Source: Saccharospirillum sp. (lineage in GTDB: Bacteria > Pseudomonadota > Gammaproteobacteria > Pseudomonadales > Natronospirillaceae). Taken from it: 64,000 nucleotides of DNA. Under the pieces are notes generated by a model that worked only from the letters and a program-made list of their open reading frames with translations, ran no database searches and had not been told where the DNA came from. Shown here piece after piece: positions 1 to 8,985 of this stretch; within the stretch, counting starts at the first letter, position 1, and every line of letters starts with the position of its first letter. The DNA lies in the NCBI GenBank assembly GCA_022565595.1, contig JAIUML010000016.1:36300-100299 (forward strand). Reading direction: 5' to 3'. The translations under genes were made by a program, and so were the position numbers.

Positions 1-114
1 AAACTGACTACCCTGGTCGGCACTGATCAGAATAAGGCCATCTTTCTGGCTGTGATAAGGATCCAGGAACACGAACACCACCTGTACTTGCTTCGATTAA
101 AGTCACCATTGTGA
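1..114 (+). CDS. 3' end of an unidentified gene (partial)
   Basis: The first frame is open from the window edge to a TGA at 112-114, giving 37 residues that end in LYLLRLKSPL. The other two plus frames hit stops within about 25 bases. It reads like the C-terminus of a protein entering from the left, but nothing in it identifies a family. It converges on the hydrolase gene that ends at 191. Confidence 0.4.
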   Translation, partial: KLTTLVGTDQNKAIFLAVIRIQEHEHHLYLLRLKSPL

Positions 115-190
115 CCTAAAACGGCTCGAATTTAAGCCATCATCGGATAAAAGATTTGTGAATCAGGTACCAGGAATCACCAACTCTTGA

Positions 191-1075
191 TTACATTTGC
201 GCCACAATGGCACTTACCGCTGCCTCTGGCGCTTCAATGGGCAGCAGATGACCATGGTCTGGCAGAGAGATCAGTTGGCAATGGGGCAATCTTTTTTGCA
301 AGCGTGACAGTTTCGTCTCGTTGAGGAACAAGGAGGGACGACCATGCAGGATGGTGACCGGTACAGTGCACTCCTCGAGCCGATGCCAGATGGCATCCAG
401 TGTCCGGTAATTGTGCCGTTCCCACACCAATGGGTAAGCCAGCCGCAAACCCGGACCCTCTTCAATGGTCAGCGCGCCGGCAAGGCTGGCAACCGCCGAA
501 TCGCTGAGCCGTCGAAACATGGGCATTGCCCGAAAATCTCGCTCTACAGCTTGAATATCAGGCCAGGAATCAGCACGCACCAGAGTGGACTTGAATGGCT
601 GCAGGCGTCGCAACACAGGCCAGGGAAGCAGACGCGTCAACCACTCTCCCGACAAGGTTTGAAAAACCGGCTCAATGAGTATCAGGCGCCGGAACAACTC
701 GGGGTGATCGATGGCAGCCATTAAGGTCGTGGTTGCGCCCATCGAATGGCCAATGCCAATAACAGGGCAAGGCGCAGTGTGCTGCAGAAACGCGACCAGG
801 TCTTGCGCATATTGCTGGCAACGCTGGCCGGCCACTGGCAGCCGGCGACCCGGCCATAGAGCCCTGTTGTCGAGGGAGAGCAACTCGAAATCGGGTGCCA
901 GCAGAGTCAGAAACGGCTCATAGGCAGCAACAGGAAAGCCATTGGCAGCATAAAAATGCGCCAGAGGACCTCGTGACTCAGGAAGGCTGTGATAAGAAGC
1001 GGTGTCAGGTGGTAACACCAAAGAATGAGACTGCAATGTCCTGTACGGCATCGAAACGACTGTTTTCCCTGTCAT
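191..1075 (-). CDS. alpha/beta-fold hydrolase
   Basis: The product is a 294-residue serine hydrolase of the alpha/beta-fold superfamily, likely cytoplasmic. The nucleophile elbow GHSMG lies at residues 109-113 (Ser111). A late GHLLPIE segment supplies the probable catalytic His (about residue 276), and the HFYAANGFP stretch near residue 40 fits the oxyanion-hole strand. No signal peptide is seen. No clear Shine-Dalgarno precedes the first ATG, and an in-frame ATG eight codons later (1051) is a possible alternative start. Substrate specificity cannot be read from the sequence; esterase, lipase-like and haloperoxidase-like enzymes all share this pattern. Confidence 0.85.
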   Translation of the reverse strand: MTGKTVVSMPYRTLQSHSLVLPPDTASYHSLPESRGPLAHFYAANGFPVAAYEPFLTLLAPDFELLSLDNRALWPGRRLPVAGQRCQQYAQDLVAFLQHTAPCPVIGIGHSMGATTTLMAAIDHPELFRRLILIEPVFQTLSGEWLTRLLPWPVLRRLQPFKSTLVRADSWPDIQAVERDFRAMPMFRRLSDSAVASLAGALTIEEGPGLRLAYPLVWERHNYRTLDAIWHRLEECTVPVTILHGRPSLFLNETKLSRLQKRLPHCQLISLPDHGHLLPIEAPEAAVSAIVAQM

Positions 1076-1210
1076 GCTATGGTTACTGGCACGAAGTGTA
1101 ACCCTTTGATGGCAAAAAGTTAAAGACTCGGATAACTTGATTACCCACCCTGGAATAGTGGTCAGACTTCAAGCTTTGCGTAGGGTTGCCGAAACAGACA
1201 GGAGAACCCA

Positions 1211-1339
1211 TTGGAAATACTCATTATCCCCTTTGTTGCCCTGGTGGTACTGGTCATGTTCGCTGATCTGTTGCGAACCCAATGGCGTCAGCTAAAGCAG
1301 AGGTGGATGAACAAAGAAAGGAAAAAGGAAGACCACTGA
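1211..1339 (+). CDS. small single-pass membrane protein (42 aa), TTG start
   Basis: A short frame starts with TTG at 1211 and is preceded by ACAGGAG seven bases upstream. It encodes one hydrophobic helix (residues 3-19, IPFVALVVLVMF core) followed by a strongly basic tail ending in ERKKEDH. The helix plus positive tail suggests an inner-membrane peptide with its C-terminus in the cytoplasm. It sits alone between the hydrolase and the gene at 1440, on the same strand as aceK. No family is recognised. Support comes from the ribosome binding site and the hydrophobic-then-basic layout. Confidence 0.5.
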   Translation: MEILIIPFVALVVLVMFADLLRTQWRQLKQRWMNKERKKEDH

Positions 1340-1439
1340 GGTAAGCGCTACAGGCCATGGCAGTGGGTTTAAGTGAGCCGTTACAGTACACTCAACGCTG
1401 ACCGGTAGCCGGACAACAATGGCAATGATGAGTTAACCC

Positions 1440-2228
1440 ATGGGTGCATTCAATACAACGACACTGACGGTGCTGATGGTGACTCTGATCAGCGCCATGA
1501 TCATCGCCATGCTGGTCATGCAGGCGAGGCACAAACAGATGGCCGCCGCCAGAGATCGCCTGCACGCACTGTCGACTCAGTATCGCAAGCTCAACAACAC
1601 TCTGAGAACGCTGCCCACCAGTTATTTGACCCCGGAGTTAAAAGACTTTCTGTATCAGGCCTTACTGCAGAACCTCCATGCCCAACTAAAGCTCAACCCG
1701 GATCAGAAATCCCTGCTTCAGAGCGACATTGAACAACTGACAGCAGAGCGCATTGCCATGCGCAACAAGGCGAGCAGCGTGCTTGTTCCGGGCCCAACCA
1801 ATGCCGACGAAGCCAGCGTTCATCGCCAGACGCTGAAATCGCTCCACCTCTTTATACGACGCAATTACGATGCCGGGCGGTTGAACGCAACCAACGCTGA
1901 AAAACTGATGCATCAGGTGGAATACAAGTTGATTGATACCGCTGTGGATTTCTTCCGCCAGCGCGGTCAGCAAACCGAAAAAGAGAAGAATTATCGAGAG
2001 GCACGCATCGCCTATCAGAAAGCTCTGGATGCCATTCAAACCTCAAAACACGCAACGCTTTTCAAACAGGAAGAAATCGGCTTGCGCAAACGCCTGGATA
2101 ATGTTGTCAGCAAATGGCGAGCACACCGGGCACAACTGTCCAAAGGCCAGGCAGCCAAATTGGCGGAAGGCGTGGGCAGCCTGATTGACGATCAAGAAAG
2201 CTGGAAGAAAAAGAATGTCTACGACTGA
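1440..2228 (+). CDS. membrane-anchored helical protein of unknown function, upstream of aceK
   Basis: The product has 262 residues with an N-terminal transmembrane helix (about residues 8-27, rich in L, I, V and M). A long charged, mostly helical soluble part follows. Residues about 170-215 (RQRGQQTEKEKNYREARIAY region) look like a single TPR-type helical hairpin. It probably sits in the inner membrane with the helical domain on one face. Its end overlaps the start of aceK by 14 bases, so the two are likely translated from one mRNA. I do not recognise the family and infer no function beyond co-expression with AceK. Confidence 0.75.
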   Translation: MGAFNTTTLTVLMVTLISAMIIAMLVMQARHKQMAAARDRLHALSTQYRKLNNTLRTLPTSYLTPELKDFLYQALLQNLHAQLKLNPDQKSLLQSDIEQLTAERIAMRNKASSVLVPGPTNADEASVHRQTLKSLHLFIRRNYDAGRLNATNAEKLMHQVEYKLIDTAVDFFRQRGQQTEKEKNYREARIAYQKALDAIQTSKHATLFKQEEIGLRKRLDNVVSKWRAHRAQLSKGQAAKLAEGVGSLIDDQESWKKKNVYD

Positions 2229-3939
2229 AAATTGGGCCGAGGAACTGTCTGAAGCCATATTGGCGGGGTTCGACCAACACTATCGGCTGTTCTGTAATTA
2301 CTCGAAACAAGCGCATCAGGGCTTCCTTGAAGCTCAATGGCGATTTCTACAAGACATCCATCGCGAACGGGTCGATCTCTACGATGAGCAGGTTGAGCGC
2401 TGTATAGAGCATTTGAAGCAGAATTACGGTTGCATGAATGCCGAGCGGTGGCAAAACGTCAAGCAGATCTATCGGGAACGCCTCCTCAACCACCCCCAGC
2501 CGGATCTGGCTGAGACCTTTTATAACTCCGTTTTCTGCCGGCTATTTGATCGACGATACTTCAACAATGAATACATTTTCGTCGAATCCGACGCCCTGTG
2601 GCGTCATACCAAGCTGGACAGAGGCATCCTGAAGCGTTACGAGGTGCACGACAACCTGGAAGCGGTGATTCTCAAGCTCTTGCAGGATATGGACATTGGC
2701 TTGCCGCTCGAGGACGCGCACCGTGATGTGCGGCACCTGATTCACCGTTTCAGTCAGCAAGCCCCGGAACTGGCACGCGAGGCGAAGCCCTACAGTATTG
2801 ATCTGATCATCACGCCTTTTTTCCGCAACAAGGCCTGTTACCTGATCGGCCGACTGAATTTCGAACACAAAACCCTGCCCTTTATTGTGCCTATTCTCAA
2901 TAATGAACAGGGTTTCCTCTACGCCGATACCTTGCTGGTCGACTCCAATGCCATGGCCATTGTTTTCGGCTTCGCACGCGCCTATTTTTTTGTCGATACC
3001 GACAACCCCTTGGCCATTGTCACCTTTCTGTTGCAACTGATGCCGTCCAAAACTCGAGCAGAGCTCTATTCCGCGATTGGCCTGCACAAGCAGGGCAAGA
3101 CTCAGTTTTATCGAGAATTGCTGCAGCACCTGGCCATCAGTGATGACAACTTTGTCGTGGCTCCGGGCGTTAAAGGCATGGTCATGACGGTGTTCACACT
3201 GCCGTCCTACCCCTATGTCTTCAAGATCATCAAGGATCGCTTCGCACCGCAAAAAGACATGACGCGGCAGCACGTCAAGAATCAATATCAACGGGTAAAA
3301 CAACACGATCGGGTTGGCCGTATGGCCGATACCTGGGAGTTTTCGAAGGTGGCTTTGCCGCTGGACCGTTGTTCTGACAGCTTGCAGGAAGAGCTGGAGC
3401 GCGTGGCTGCATCCAGCATCGAGCGTGAGGATAATCAGCTGATTATCAAGCACTGCTACATCGAACGCAGAATGATCCCGCTCAATCTATACCTTGAAGA
3501 CAAATCCAATATAGATCGCCAGGAGGCGGTGCTGATGGAATACGGCCAGGCCATTAAGGAGTTGGCAGCAGCGGATATCTTCCCGGGCGACATGCTGCTC
3601 AAGAACTTCGGCGTTACCCGTCATGGCCGCGTAATTTTTTATGATTATGACGAAATTGACGCCGTCACCAACTGTCATTTCCGCACCATCCCCAAGGCGC
3701 GTTACCCGGAGGATGAGCTTGCCAGCGAGCCCTGGTACAGTGTCGCCCCCAACGACATCTTTCCGGAAGAGTTCGCTACCTTTATCTTCAATGACGCCAG
3801 ACAGCAGGAGCTGTTTGTCCGCCATCACGGCGACCTGCTAACAGCCGCCTATTGGCAGGAGGTGCAGGAAGACCTTAATGCCGGAAAGGTAGCGGACATT
3901 TTCCCCTACCCCCAGGACATTCGCCTTCGGCGTTTTTAA
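2215..3939 (+). CDS. aceK: isocitrate dehydrogenase kinase/phosphatase
   Basis: AceK both phosphorylates and dephosphorylates isocitrate dehydrogenase, switching carbon between the TCA cycle and the glyoxylate bypass. The 574-residue product has the family's ATP-binding segment (VVAPGVKGMVMTVFTLPSYP, around residues 315-335). It also has the catalytic block with FPGDMLLKNFGV and IFYDYDEID (around 455-480), including the metal and catalytic Asp residues. Length matches the family. The start is the ATG at 2215; an upstream in-frame TTG at 2185 would add only ten basic residues inside the previous gene. No aceA or aceB is next to it, unlike E. coli. Confidence 0.96.
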   Translation: MSTTENWAEELSEAILAGFDQHYRLFCNYSKQAHQGFLEAQWRFLQDIHRERVDLYDEQVERCIEHLKQNYGCMNAERWQNVKQIYRERLLNHPQPDLAETFYNSVFCRLFDRRYFNNEYIFVESDALWRHTKLDRGILKRYEVHDNLEAVILKLLQDMDIGLPLEDAHRDVRHLIHRFSQQAPELAREAKPYSIDLIITPFFRNKACYLIGRLNFEHKTLPFIVPILNNEQGFLYADTLLVDSNAMAIVFGFARAYFFVDTDNPLAIVTFLLQLMPSKTRAELYSAIGLHKQGKTQFYRELLQHLAISDDNFVVAPGVKGMVMTVFTLPSYPYVFKIIKDRFAPQKDMTRQHVKNQYQRVKQHDRVGRMADTWEFSKVALPLDRCSDSLQEELERVAASSIEREDNQLIIKHCYIERRMIPLNLYLEDKSNIDRQEAVLMEYGQAIKELAAADIFPGDMLLKNFGVTRHGRVIFYDYDEIDAVTNCHFRTIPKARYPEDELASEPWYSVAPNDIFPEEFATFIFNDARQQELFVRHHGDLLTAAYWQEVQEDLNAGKVADIFPYPQDIRLRRF

Positions 3940-3969
3940 TACACCCTCTGATGTGCCTGACCTCGAACG

Positions 3970-4413
3970 TCAGAACAGGTTGCGCGGTTGCAGCGTCAAC
4001 TCCAGGGGCTCGCTGAGCAACAGAGTGCCATACTGCTCTGTATCCAGACTGAGGGTCGCACAGTCGACATCCTGACCTGCAGCGCATTGCCCCAACTGAA
4101 TCTCACCCACCGGTACCGCTTCGATTATCTGACGTTCTGCAGTAATACACACCATGTTCCCGGCTGTGAAGTCGGCAGATTCTCCCGGCGTAATGGTCAA
4201 TGACAGCAGGCAATGCTCTGGCCAGGTGACCTCTTCGCCTGACAGCAGCGGTTGCACAGACACCTCAGTCGGCTCAGCGATGAGTTCCTCCATGACCGGT
4301 TTCAGTGAAAGTTCCGTGCCAGCAGGAACGGTCAAGACGGCATCCTCCGCCATGACCTGCACGGACAACACACCCAATACCAATGACAACTTGACTGCCA
4401 TACCTGGATTCAT
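3970..4413 (-). CDS. secreted hypothetical protein
   Basis: A 147-residue protein with an N-terminal signal peptide (hydrophobic stretch LSLVLGVLSVQVMA, probable cleavage before EDA). The mature part is acidic, beta-rich and contains four cysteines (in EHCLLS, NMVCITA, GQCAAG and VDCATL), consistent with a periplasmic fold holding disulfides. GAGG six bases before the ATG at 4413 supports this start. It converges on aceK and diverges from the membrane protein at 4520. No family is recognised. Confidence 0.7.
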   Translation of the reverse strand: MNPGMAVKLSLVLGVLSVQVMAEDAVLTVPAGTELSLKPVMEELIAEPTEVSVQPLLSGEEVTWPEHCLLSLTITPGESADFTAGNMVCITAERQIIEAVPVGEIQLGQCAAGQDVDCATLSLDTEQYGTLLLSEPLELTLQPRNLF

Positions 4414-4519
4414 ACGCTACCTCGATGACCAAAGAATAAATTTCTTACAGTTTAACAGATCTTTCCCGATATCTTGATGGAAAAGGGCTTCTTGCCAAGC
4501 TTGATTTAAAAGGTACACA

Positions 4520-4828
4520 ATGGGCGAACAGCAGCCTGTACCGTCAGTGAGAGGCGAAGTGGCCAGTCAGTTTTTTACGCCTCGATACCAGGCCGCCCTG
4601 GTTGACGGTGACGCCCAACAAGACAAAGCTCTGTCTCAAGTTGACAGGGTCAGGAAAGCAGCAATGAAACTCAAGCTTTTGATTTTTTTACTGATTGTCG
4701 TCGTTTTTGTCACCTTTTTAGTCTATTTTGAACGTACACGACAGCAACCCTGGGATTCGGATGTCTTTTTTGGTCAAACTACACCCCAACCGACCACTGA
4801 CGTCATTGAACGCCACAGTGACGCATGA
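4520..4828 (+). CDS. single-pass membrane protein of unknown function
   Basis: A 102-residue protein with a polar N-terminal half of about 48 residues, one strong transmembrane helix (KLLIFLLIVVVFVTFLVYF, about residues 51-70) and a short polar tail. The basic segment RVRKAAMK just before the helix predicts a cytoplasmic N-terminus. The ribosome binding site AAAGG lies just before the ATG. It lies between the secreted protein gene and glgC, with about 200 bases before glgC. No family is recognised. Confidence 0.6.
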   Translation: MGEQQPVPSVRGEVASQFFTPRYQAALVDGDAQQDKALSQVDRVRKAAMKLKLLIFLLIVVVFVTFLVYFERTRQQPWDSDVFFGQTTPQPTTDVIERHSDA

Positions 4829-5034
4829 GCAAAGGAGGATCGTCGAAACACCAAAGACCCTGGTCTAAATCTCAACGAGCACAACCCAGGGAAGCCACAG
4901 GCGCCAGGCACATAGACACCCAATAACAGTCTGTATCGCTCCGCTTCTCTGCCTAGACAATCATTGCAGTCGCGCCACCCGTGAGGCAGGCCAGCCACCT
5001 TGAGTCGCGACTCCGAGGAAAAAAGGGAAAGACT

Positions 5035-6270
5035 ATGTCCGGTATTCTCTCAATGATTCTGGCCGGGGGTGAAGGCACCCGCCTGGCTCCGTTAACCTCA
5101 GTCAGAGCCAAACCCGCCGTGCCCTTTGGTGGCAACTATCGCATTATCGACTTTGTTTTGAACAATTTCGTCAACTCCGATCTGCTGCAGATCTTCGTAT
5201 TGACGCAGTTCAAGTCGCACTCTCTGATGAAGCACATGAGTCGCCGCTGGCGTGTCACCGGTCTGACCAATCGTTTCATCGACCCCATTCCTGCCCAGAT
5301 GCAAATGGGTAAACACTGGTACCAGGGCACAGCGGACGCCATTTATCAGAACATCGAGTTGGTCGAAGGCATGGACCCTGAAATCGTCTGTGTGTTCGGT
5401 GGTGACCACATCTACAAAATGGATGTGCGCCAGATGATCGAGTTTCATCGCAGTCATGACGACGCCAAACTCACGGTTGCGGCCATTCCGGTGCATGTCA
5501 GCCAGGCCGACCAGTTTGGTGTGATTGAAATCGATGAAAACCACAAGATGATCGGCTTCCAGGAAAAGCCGAAAAAAGACCCGAAAACCATTCCCGGTAG
5601 GCCAGACTACGTGCTGGCCAGCATGGGCAACTATGTCTTCGATGCGCCAACTCTGGTCGATAGCCTGAAAGCCGACTCCGAGTGCGCTGACTCCGTTCAC
5701 GACTTTGGTCACAACATCATTCCAGACCTGTTCAAGGCCGGTGTTGTTTATGTATACGACTTTTCGACCAACTTCATTCGGGGCGAACTGGAGCACACCA
5801 ACGGTTATTGGCGCGATGTGGGCACTCTGGATTCCCTCTACGAAGCCAATATGGACCTGTTGGCCGTGGTTCCGCCCATCGACCTATACAACAAGTTCTG
5901 GCCGTTGCGCAGTTATCACCCGGCCGTACCACCGGCCAAATTTGTGCACGATGAAGCCAACCGAACCGGCCAGGCCATCAGCTCCATTGTATCCGGTGGC
6001 TCCATTGTGTCCGGTAGCTTCGTGCATCGCAGCATTCTGGGTTACAACTGCCATGTGCACAGCCATTCCTATGTTGAAAACAGCGTATTGATGGGCAACA
6101 ACGACATTGGTCGTGGTTGTCGAATTCGCCGGGCTGTGCTCGACAAGAATGTTTCCATGGCGCCAGGAACCGTCATCGGAGAAGACCCGGAACACGATCG
6201 CCAGCGCTTTCACGTGTCGCCGAACGGCATTGTTGTCATACCCAAAGGAGCAAAAGTTGGCTTCGACTGA
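5035..6270 (+). CDS. glgC: glucose-1-phosphate adenylyltransferase (ADP-glucose pyrophosphorylase)
   Basis: GlgC makes ADP-glucose from ATP and glucose-1-phosphate, the committed step of bacterial glycogen synthesis. The 411-residue product starts MSGILSMILAGGEGTRLAPL, carrying the nucleotide-binding loop. It continues with AKPAVPFGGNYR, the sugar-phosphate motif FQEKPK and a C-terminal left-handed helix repeat (GSIVSGSFVHRSILG). The ATG at 5035 is preceded by GGGAAAG. The upstream GTG at 4981 would add an atypical basic extension. glgA follows with a 14-base overlap, so the pair forms an operon. Confidence 0.96.
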   Translation: MSGILSMILAGGEGTRLAPLTSVRAKPAVPFGGNYRIIDFVLNNFVNSDLLQIFVLTQFKSHSLMKHMSRRWRVTGLTNRFIDPIPAQMQMGKHWYQGTADAIYQNIELVEGMDPEIVCVFGGDHIYKMDVRQMIEFHRSHDDAKLTVAAIPVHVSQADQFGVIEIDENHKMIGFQEKPKKDPKTIPGRPDYVLASMGNYVFDAPTLVDSLKADSECADSVHDFGHNIIPDLFKAGVVYVYDFSTNFIRGELEHTNGYWRDVGTLDSLYEANMDLLAVVPPIDLYNKFWPLRSYHPAVPPAKFVHDEANRTGQAISSIVSGGSIVSGSFVHRSILGYNCHVHSHSYVENSVLMGNNDIGRGCRIRRAVLDKNVSMAPGTVIGEDPEHDRQRFHVSPNGIVVIPKGAKVGFD

Positions 6271-7738
6271 TCACCCCTTGCGCATTCTGCTGATCGCATC
6301 CGAAGTCGAAGGCCTGGTGAAAACGGGTGGCCTGGCGGATGTCGCCAGGGCACTGCCGGAAACGCTTGCCAGGCTCGGCCACGAGGTCATCGTGGTCACA
6401 CCCGCCTATGGCCGAATCAAATCTCTCTGGCAAAGCTGGCCTGCGCCCCCCCTGTGCGTGCATCTGAATTCGTTCAGCGAAACCTGGATGGCAAGTCGCC
6501 GCGGTCGTCAACATGGCCTGGACCTGGTCCTGCTGGAACATGAGGGCTTCTTCGGCCGAGCCGGCATTTACGACGATGGCGAGTACCCCTACTCCGACAA
6601 CCCGGTGCGTTTTGCGCATCTGTGCAAAGGTGCTCTGCAATGGTGTATCGATCACCAATGGCAACCCGACATCGTTCATGCCAACGACTGGCAAGCGGCA
6701 TTGACGCCCTTCTATCTCAAGGAGCATTATCGCAAGCTGCCCATCTTTGAACGTACCCGAAGCCTTTTGACACTGCACAATGCGGCCTACCAGGGTCAGG
6801 CGCCGAGCCATTGGCTGCAACCTCTGGGCATTCATGATCAGTTCTTTCACCCCGGTGCTTTTGAAGACAACGGCCAGCTTAACCTGCTCAAGGGCGGGTT
6901 GCGTTTCAGCGATGCCATCAACGCCGTCAGCCCCGGCTATGCCAGTGAACTGGTGACGGACCTGGGCGGGCATGGCCTGGCACCGATATTTCGCGACCGA
7001 TCAAAGGATTTGCATGGCATTCTCAATGGCTGTGACTATGGCCAGTGGTCACCGGTGACAGACCCATTGATTCCGGCTCAGTACAGCAAGCCGGATGAAG
7101 GCGGCAAGGCCAATTGCAAGAAACACCTTCAGTTGGAGCTTGGCCTGGCGCCGGAGCCGGATACACCTTTGATGGTGTGCATCAGCCGGTTGGCCGACCA
7201 GAAGGGTTTTCAACTGCTGATACCCGCATTGTGGGAAGTCATGCGAGACGAAAACGTTCAGGTCGCTATTCTGGGCTCGGGCGACCGCAATACGGCAGCG
7301 CATTTGCACCGTCTGAATCAGCATTTTGACAAACGCTTCGCCTTCGTGGAAGGCTATGACATGGCCCTGTCACATCGCATCGAAGCGGCTGGTGATGCGT
7401 TTCTGATGCCATCGATTTTCGAGCCCTGCGGTCTCAATCAGATCTACAGCCTCTGTTATGGCACTTTGCCTCTGGTACGGGCGGTGGGCGGCCTGAAAGA
7501 CACCGTTGTGCCGCTGAACACTCAACTCCGCAACAGCCGCTCGGCAACGGGGTTCATGTTTGAAGAGCCAACGGCCGAGGCACTGGAAGCGGAAATTCGC
7601 AGGATGCTGAAAGTCTACAGAGAAAAACCAGCGCTGTGGCTGAGCATGCAACGCAATGCCATGAAACAACGCTTTGAATGGGAAGGTGCCGCCGAGCAGT
7701 ATGTGTCGCTCTATCGGTCCATGCTGTCTTCCGACTGA
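6257..7738 (+). CDS. glgA: glycogen synthase (ADP-glucose type, GT5)
   Basis: GlgA transfers glucose from ADP-glucose to the non-reducing end of alpha-1,4-glucan. The 493-residue product has the GT5 signature VKTGGLADVARALPETLA near the N-terminus for ADP-glucose binding. The second domain has the acidic motif PSIFEPCGLNQ followed by VRAVGGLKDTV. The start is a TTG at 6257, inside glgC, with a perfect AAAGGAG six bases upstream; the longer frame back to 6107 reads through glgC in another frame and is not credible. Its last 28 bases overlap the 3' end of the MFS gene on the other strand. Confidence 0.95.
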   Translation: MASTDHPLRILLIASEVEGLVKTGGLADVARALPETLARLGHEVIVVTPAYGRIKSLWQSWPAPPLCVHLNSFSETWMASRRGRQHGLDLVLLEHEGFFGRAGIYDDGEYPYSDNPVRFAHLCKGALQWCIDHQWQPDIVHANDWQAALTPFYLKEHYRKLPIFERTRSLLTLHNAAYQGQAPSHWLQPLGIHDQFFHPGAFEDNGQLNLLKGGLRFSDAINAVSPGYASELVTDLGGHGLAPIFRDRSKDLHGILNGCDYGQWSPVTDPLIPAQYSKPDEGGKANCKKHLQLELGLAPEPDTPLMVCISRLADQKGFQLLIPALWEVMRDENVQVAILGSGDRNTAAHLHRLNQHFDKRFAFVEGYDMALSHRIEAAGDAFLMPSIFEPCGLNQIYSLCYGTLPLVRAVGGLKDTVVPLNTQLRNSRSATGFMFEEPTAEALEAEIRRMLKVYREKPALWLSMQRNAMKQRFEWEGAAEQYVSLYRSMLSSD

Positions 7739-8946
7739 CTGATCTCTGCCTCATCAGCGGCAACCAGTGGGCGATCCACCCCTCGGATCGCCCCAAAACC
7801 GAACCAGGCAATAATCGTTGCCAGCACCGTAAAGCCTGCCGCTGCCCAGAACACGGTGCCCGCCCCTGTCCAGAGATAACCGGCCAGCAGGTTGCCGCAA
7901 ATCAGCCCTAGCCCCATGCCCACGGACACATAGAGGCCCTGTCCCAGGCCCTGCCGCTGAATTGGAAAGAGGCGCCCGATGCGATGAATGGCCACGGAAT
8001 GTATGACGCCAAAGGTCAAGGCATGCATTGATTGAATCAGCAACGCCAATACAAAACTGCTTTGCAAGGACGCCAGCAACGACCAGCGCACTATGGTTAC
8101 CACCAGGGCAATCAGCAGCAAATGGCGTTCGCTGAACCGATTGAACCAACCGGCTATAGCAATAAAGACCCCGATCTCACAGATGGAACCAAAGCTGATC
8201 AGAAAGCCAATAGTGCTGGCATTAAAGCCCCGCTCCTTCAGGAACAAGTCAAAGAAGGTATTGTAGGGAGCCATGGCAACCTGCCAGAAGAACACCACCA
8301 ACAGCAGTACCACCACCTGAAACCAGTCGATGGGCACCGCCGGCATTACCTTCCTCGCAGTGCGATCACTGGCACTCAGGCGCGTCTCCTTTGGTACCAG
8401 CCAAGTGGCCAACCACATCAGGCCACAGAGTATTCCACCAATAATGGGCAGAATGGTGACCGGGAAATGGTCCAGCGCTGCACCGAGCAGCCAGACCACC
8501 ACGACGTAACCGGCCGAGCCCCACAAACGGATCATGCCGTAACGGGCTTTGTCAGCCCCCAGTACGTGCATGACTACACCTTCCATTTGCGGCAAAACCG
8601 CTGACATGAAGACGCCATAAAACCCGAAGACCATCAGGTACCAGTAAAAACCACCGGGTTGCAACGAGAGCAGATAGAAGACGCCCATCAGCAAGTAACC
8701 CAGGCGGATAAGCGGCAAACGCTGACCGGTGCGATCACTGATCAGGCTGAACAAAAAGGGGGCAAAAATGTTGACCCCGAACACCATGGCGACAATGACA
8801 CCAATCTCCTGGGCGGTGAGCCCCTGAGCGGTCAGGAAGCGGGCCAGATAGGGCGTGAAGACACCAAAAAGCGTGAAATAGGCTGCGTACATCGGTGACA
8901 GGCGCAGTGCCTTTTCACGAAACGGCATGTCGTTGATCGTGGTCAT
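7711..8946 (-). CDS. MFS transporter, HcaT/MFS_1-like
   Basis: A 411-residue major facilitator with about twelve hydrophobic segments. The N-terminal half resembles the HcaT/LacY-related MFS_1-like group: LSPMYAAYFTLFGVFTPYLA, then the loop motif SLISDRTGQRLPLIR between helices 2 and 3. An internal polar loop near residues 190-210 separates the two six-helix bundles. AAGGA lies just before the ATG at 8946. The substrate is unknown; relatives move aromatic acids, sugars or nucleosides. It converges on glgA with a short tail overlap. Confidence 0.85.
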   Translation of the reverse strand: MTTINDMPFREKALRLSPMYAAYFTLFGVFTPYLARFLTAQGLTAQEIGVIVAMVFGVNIFAPFLFSLISDRTGQRLPLIRLGYLLMGVFYLLSLQPGGFYWYLMVFGFYGVFMSAVLPQMEGVVMHVLGADKARYGMIRLWGSAGYVVVVWLLGAALDHFPVTILPIIGGILCGLMWLATWLVPKETRLSASDRTARKVMPAVPIDWFQVVVLLLVVFFWQVAMAPYNTFFDLFLKERGFNASTIGFLISFGSICEIGVFIAIAGWFNRFSERHLLLIALVVTIVRWSLLASLQSSFVLALLIQSMHALTFGVIHSVAIHRIGRLFPIQRQGLGQGLYVSVGMGLGLICGNLLAGYLWTGAGTVFWAAAGFTVLATIIAWFGFGAIRGVDRPLVAADEAEISQSEDSMDR

Positions 8947-8985
8947 GAAATCCTTGGAATCAGGAAAATGGTTTAATCGCCAGGA

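Noticed and set aside
2542..3453. 303-residue open frame antisense to aceK
   Set aside because: It lies wholly inside aceK on the other strand, has no ribosome binding site and no recognisable domain; the sense frame is certain.
5098..5796. 232-residue frame antisense to glgC
   Set aside because: Shadow of the glgC codon pattern; its residue make-up (many V, H, N) is typical of antisense frames.
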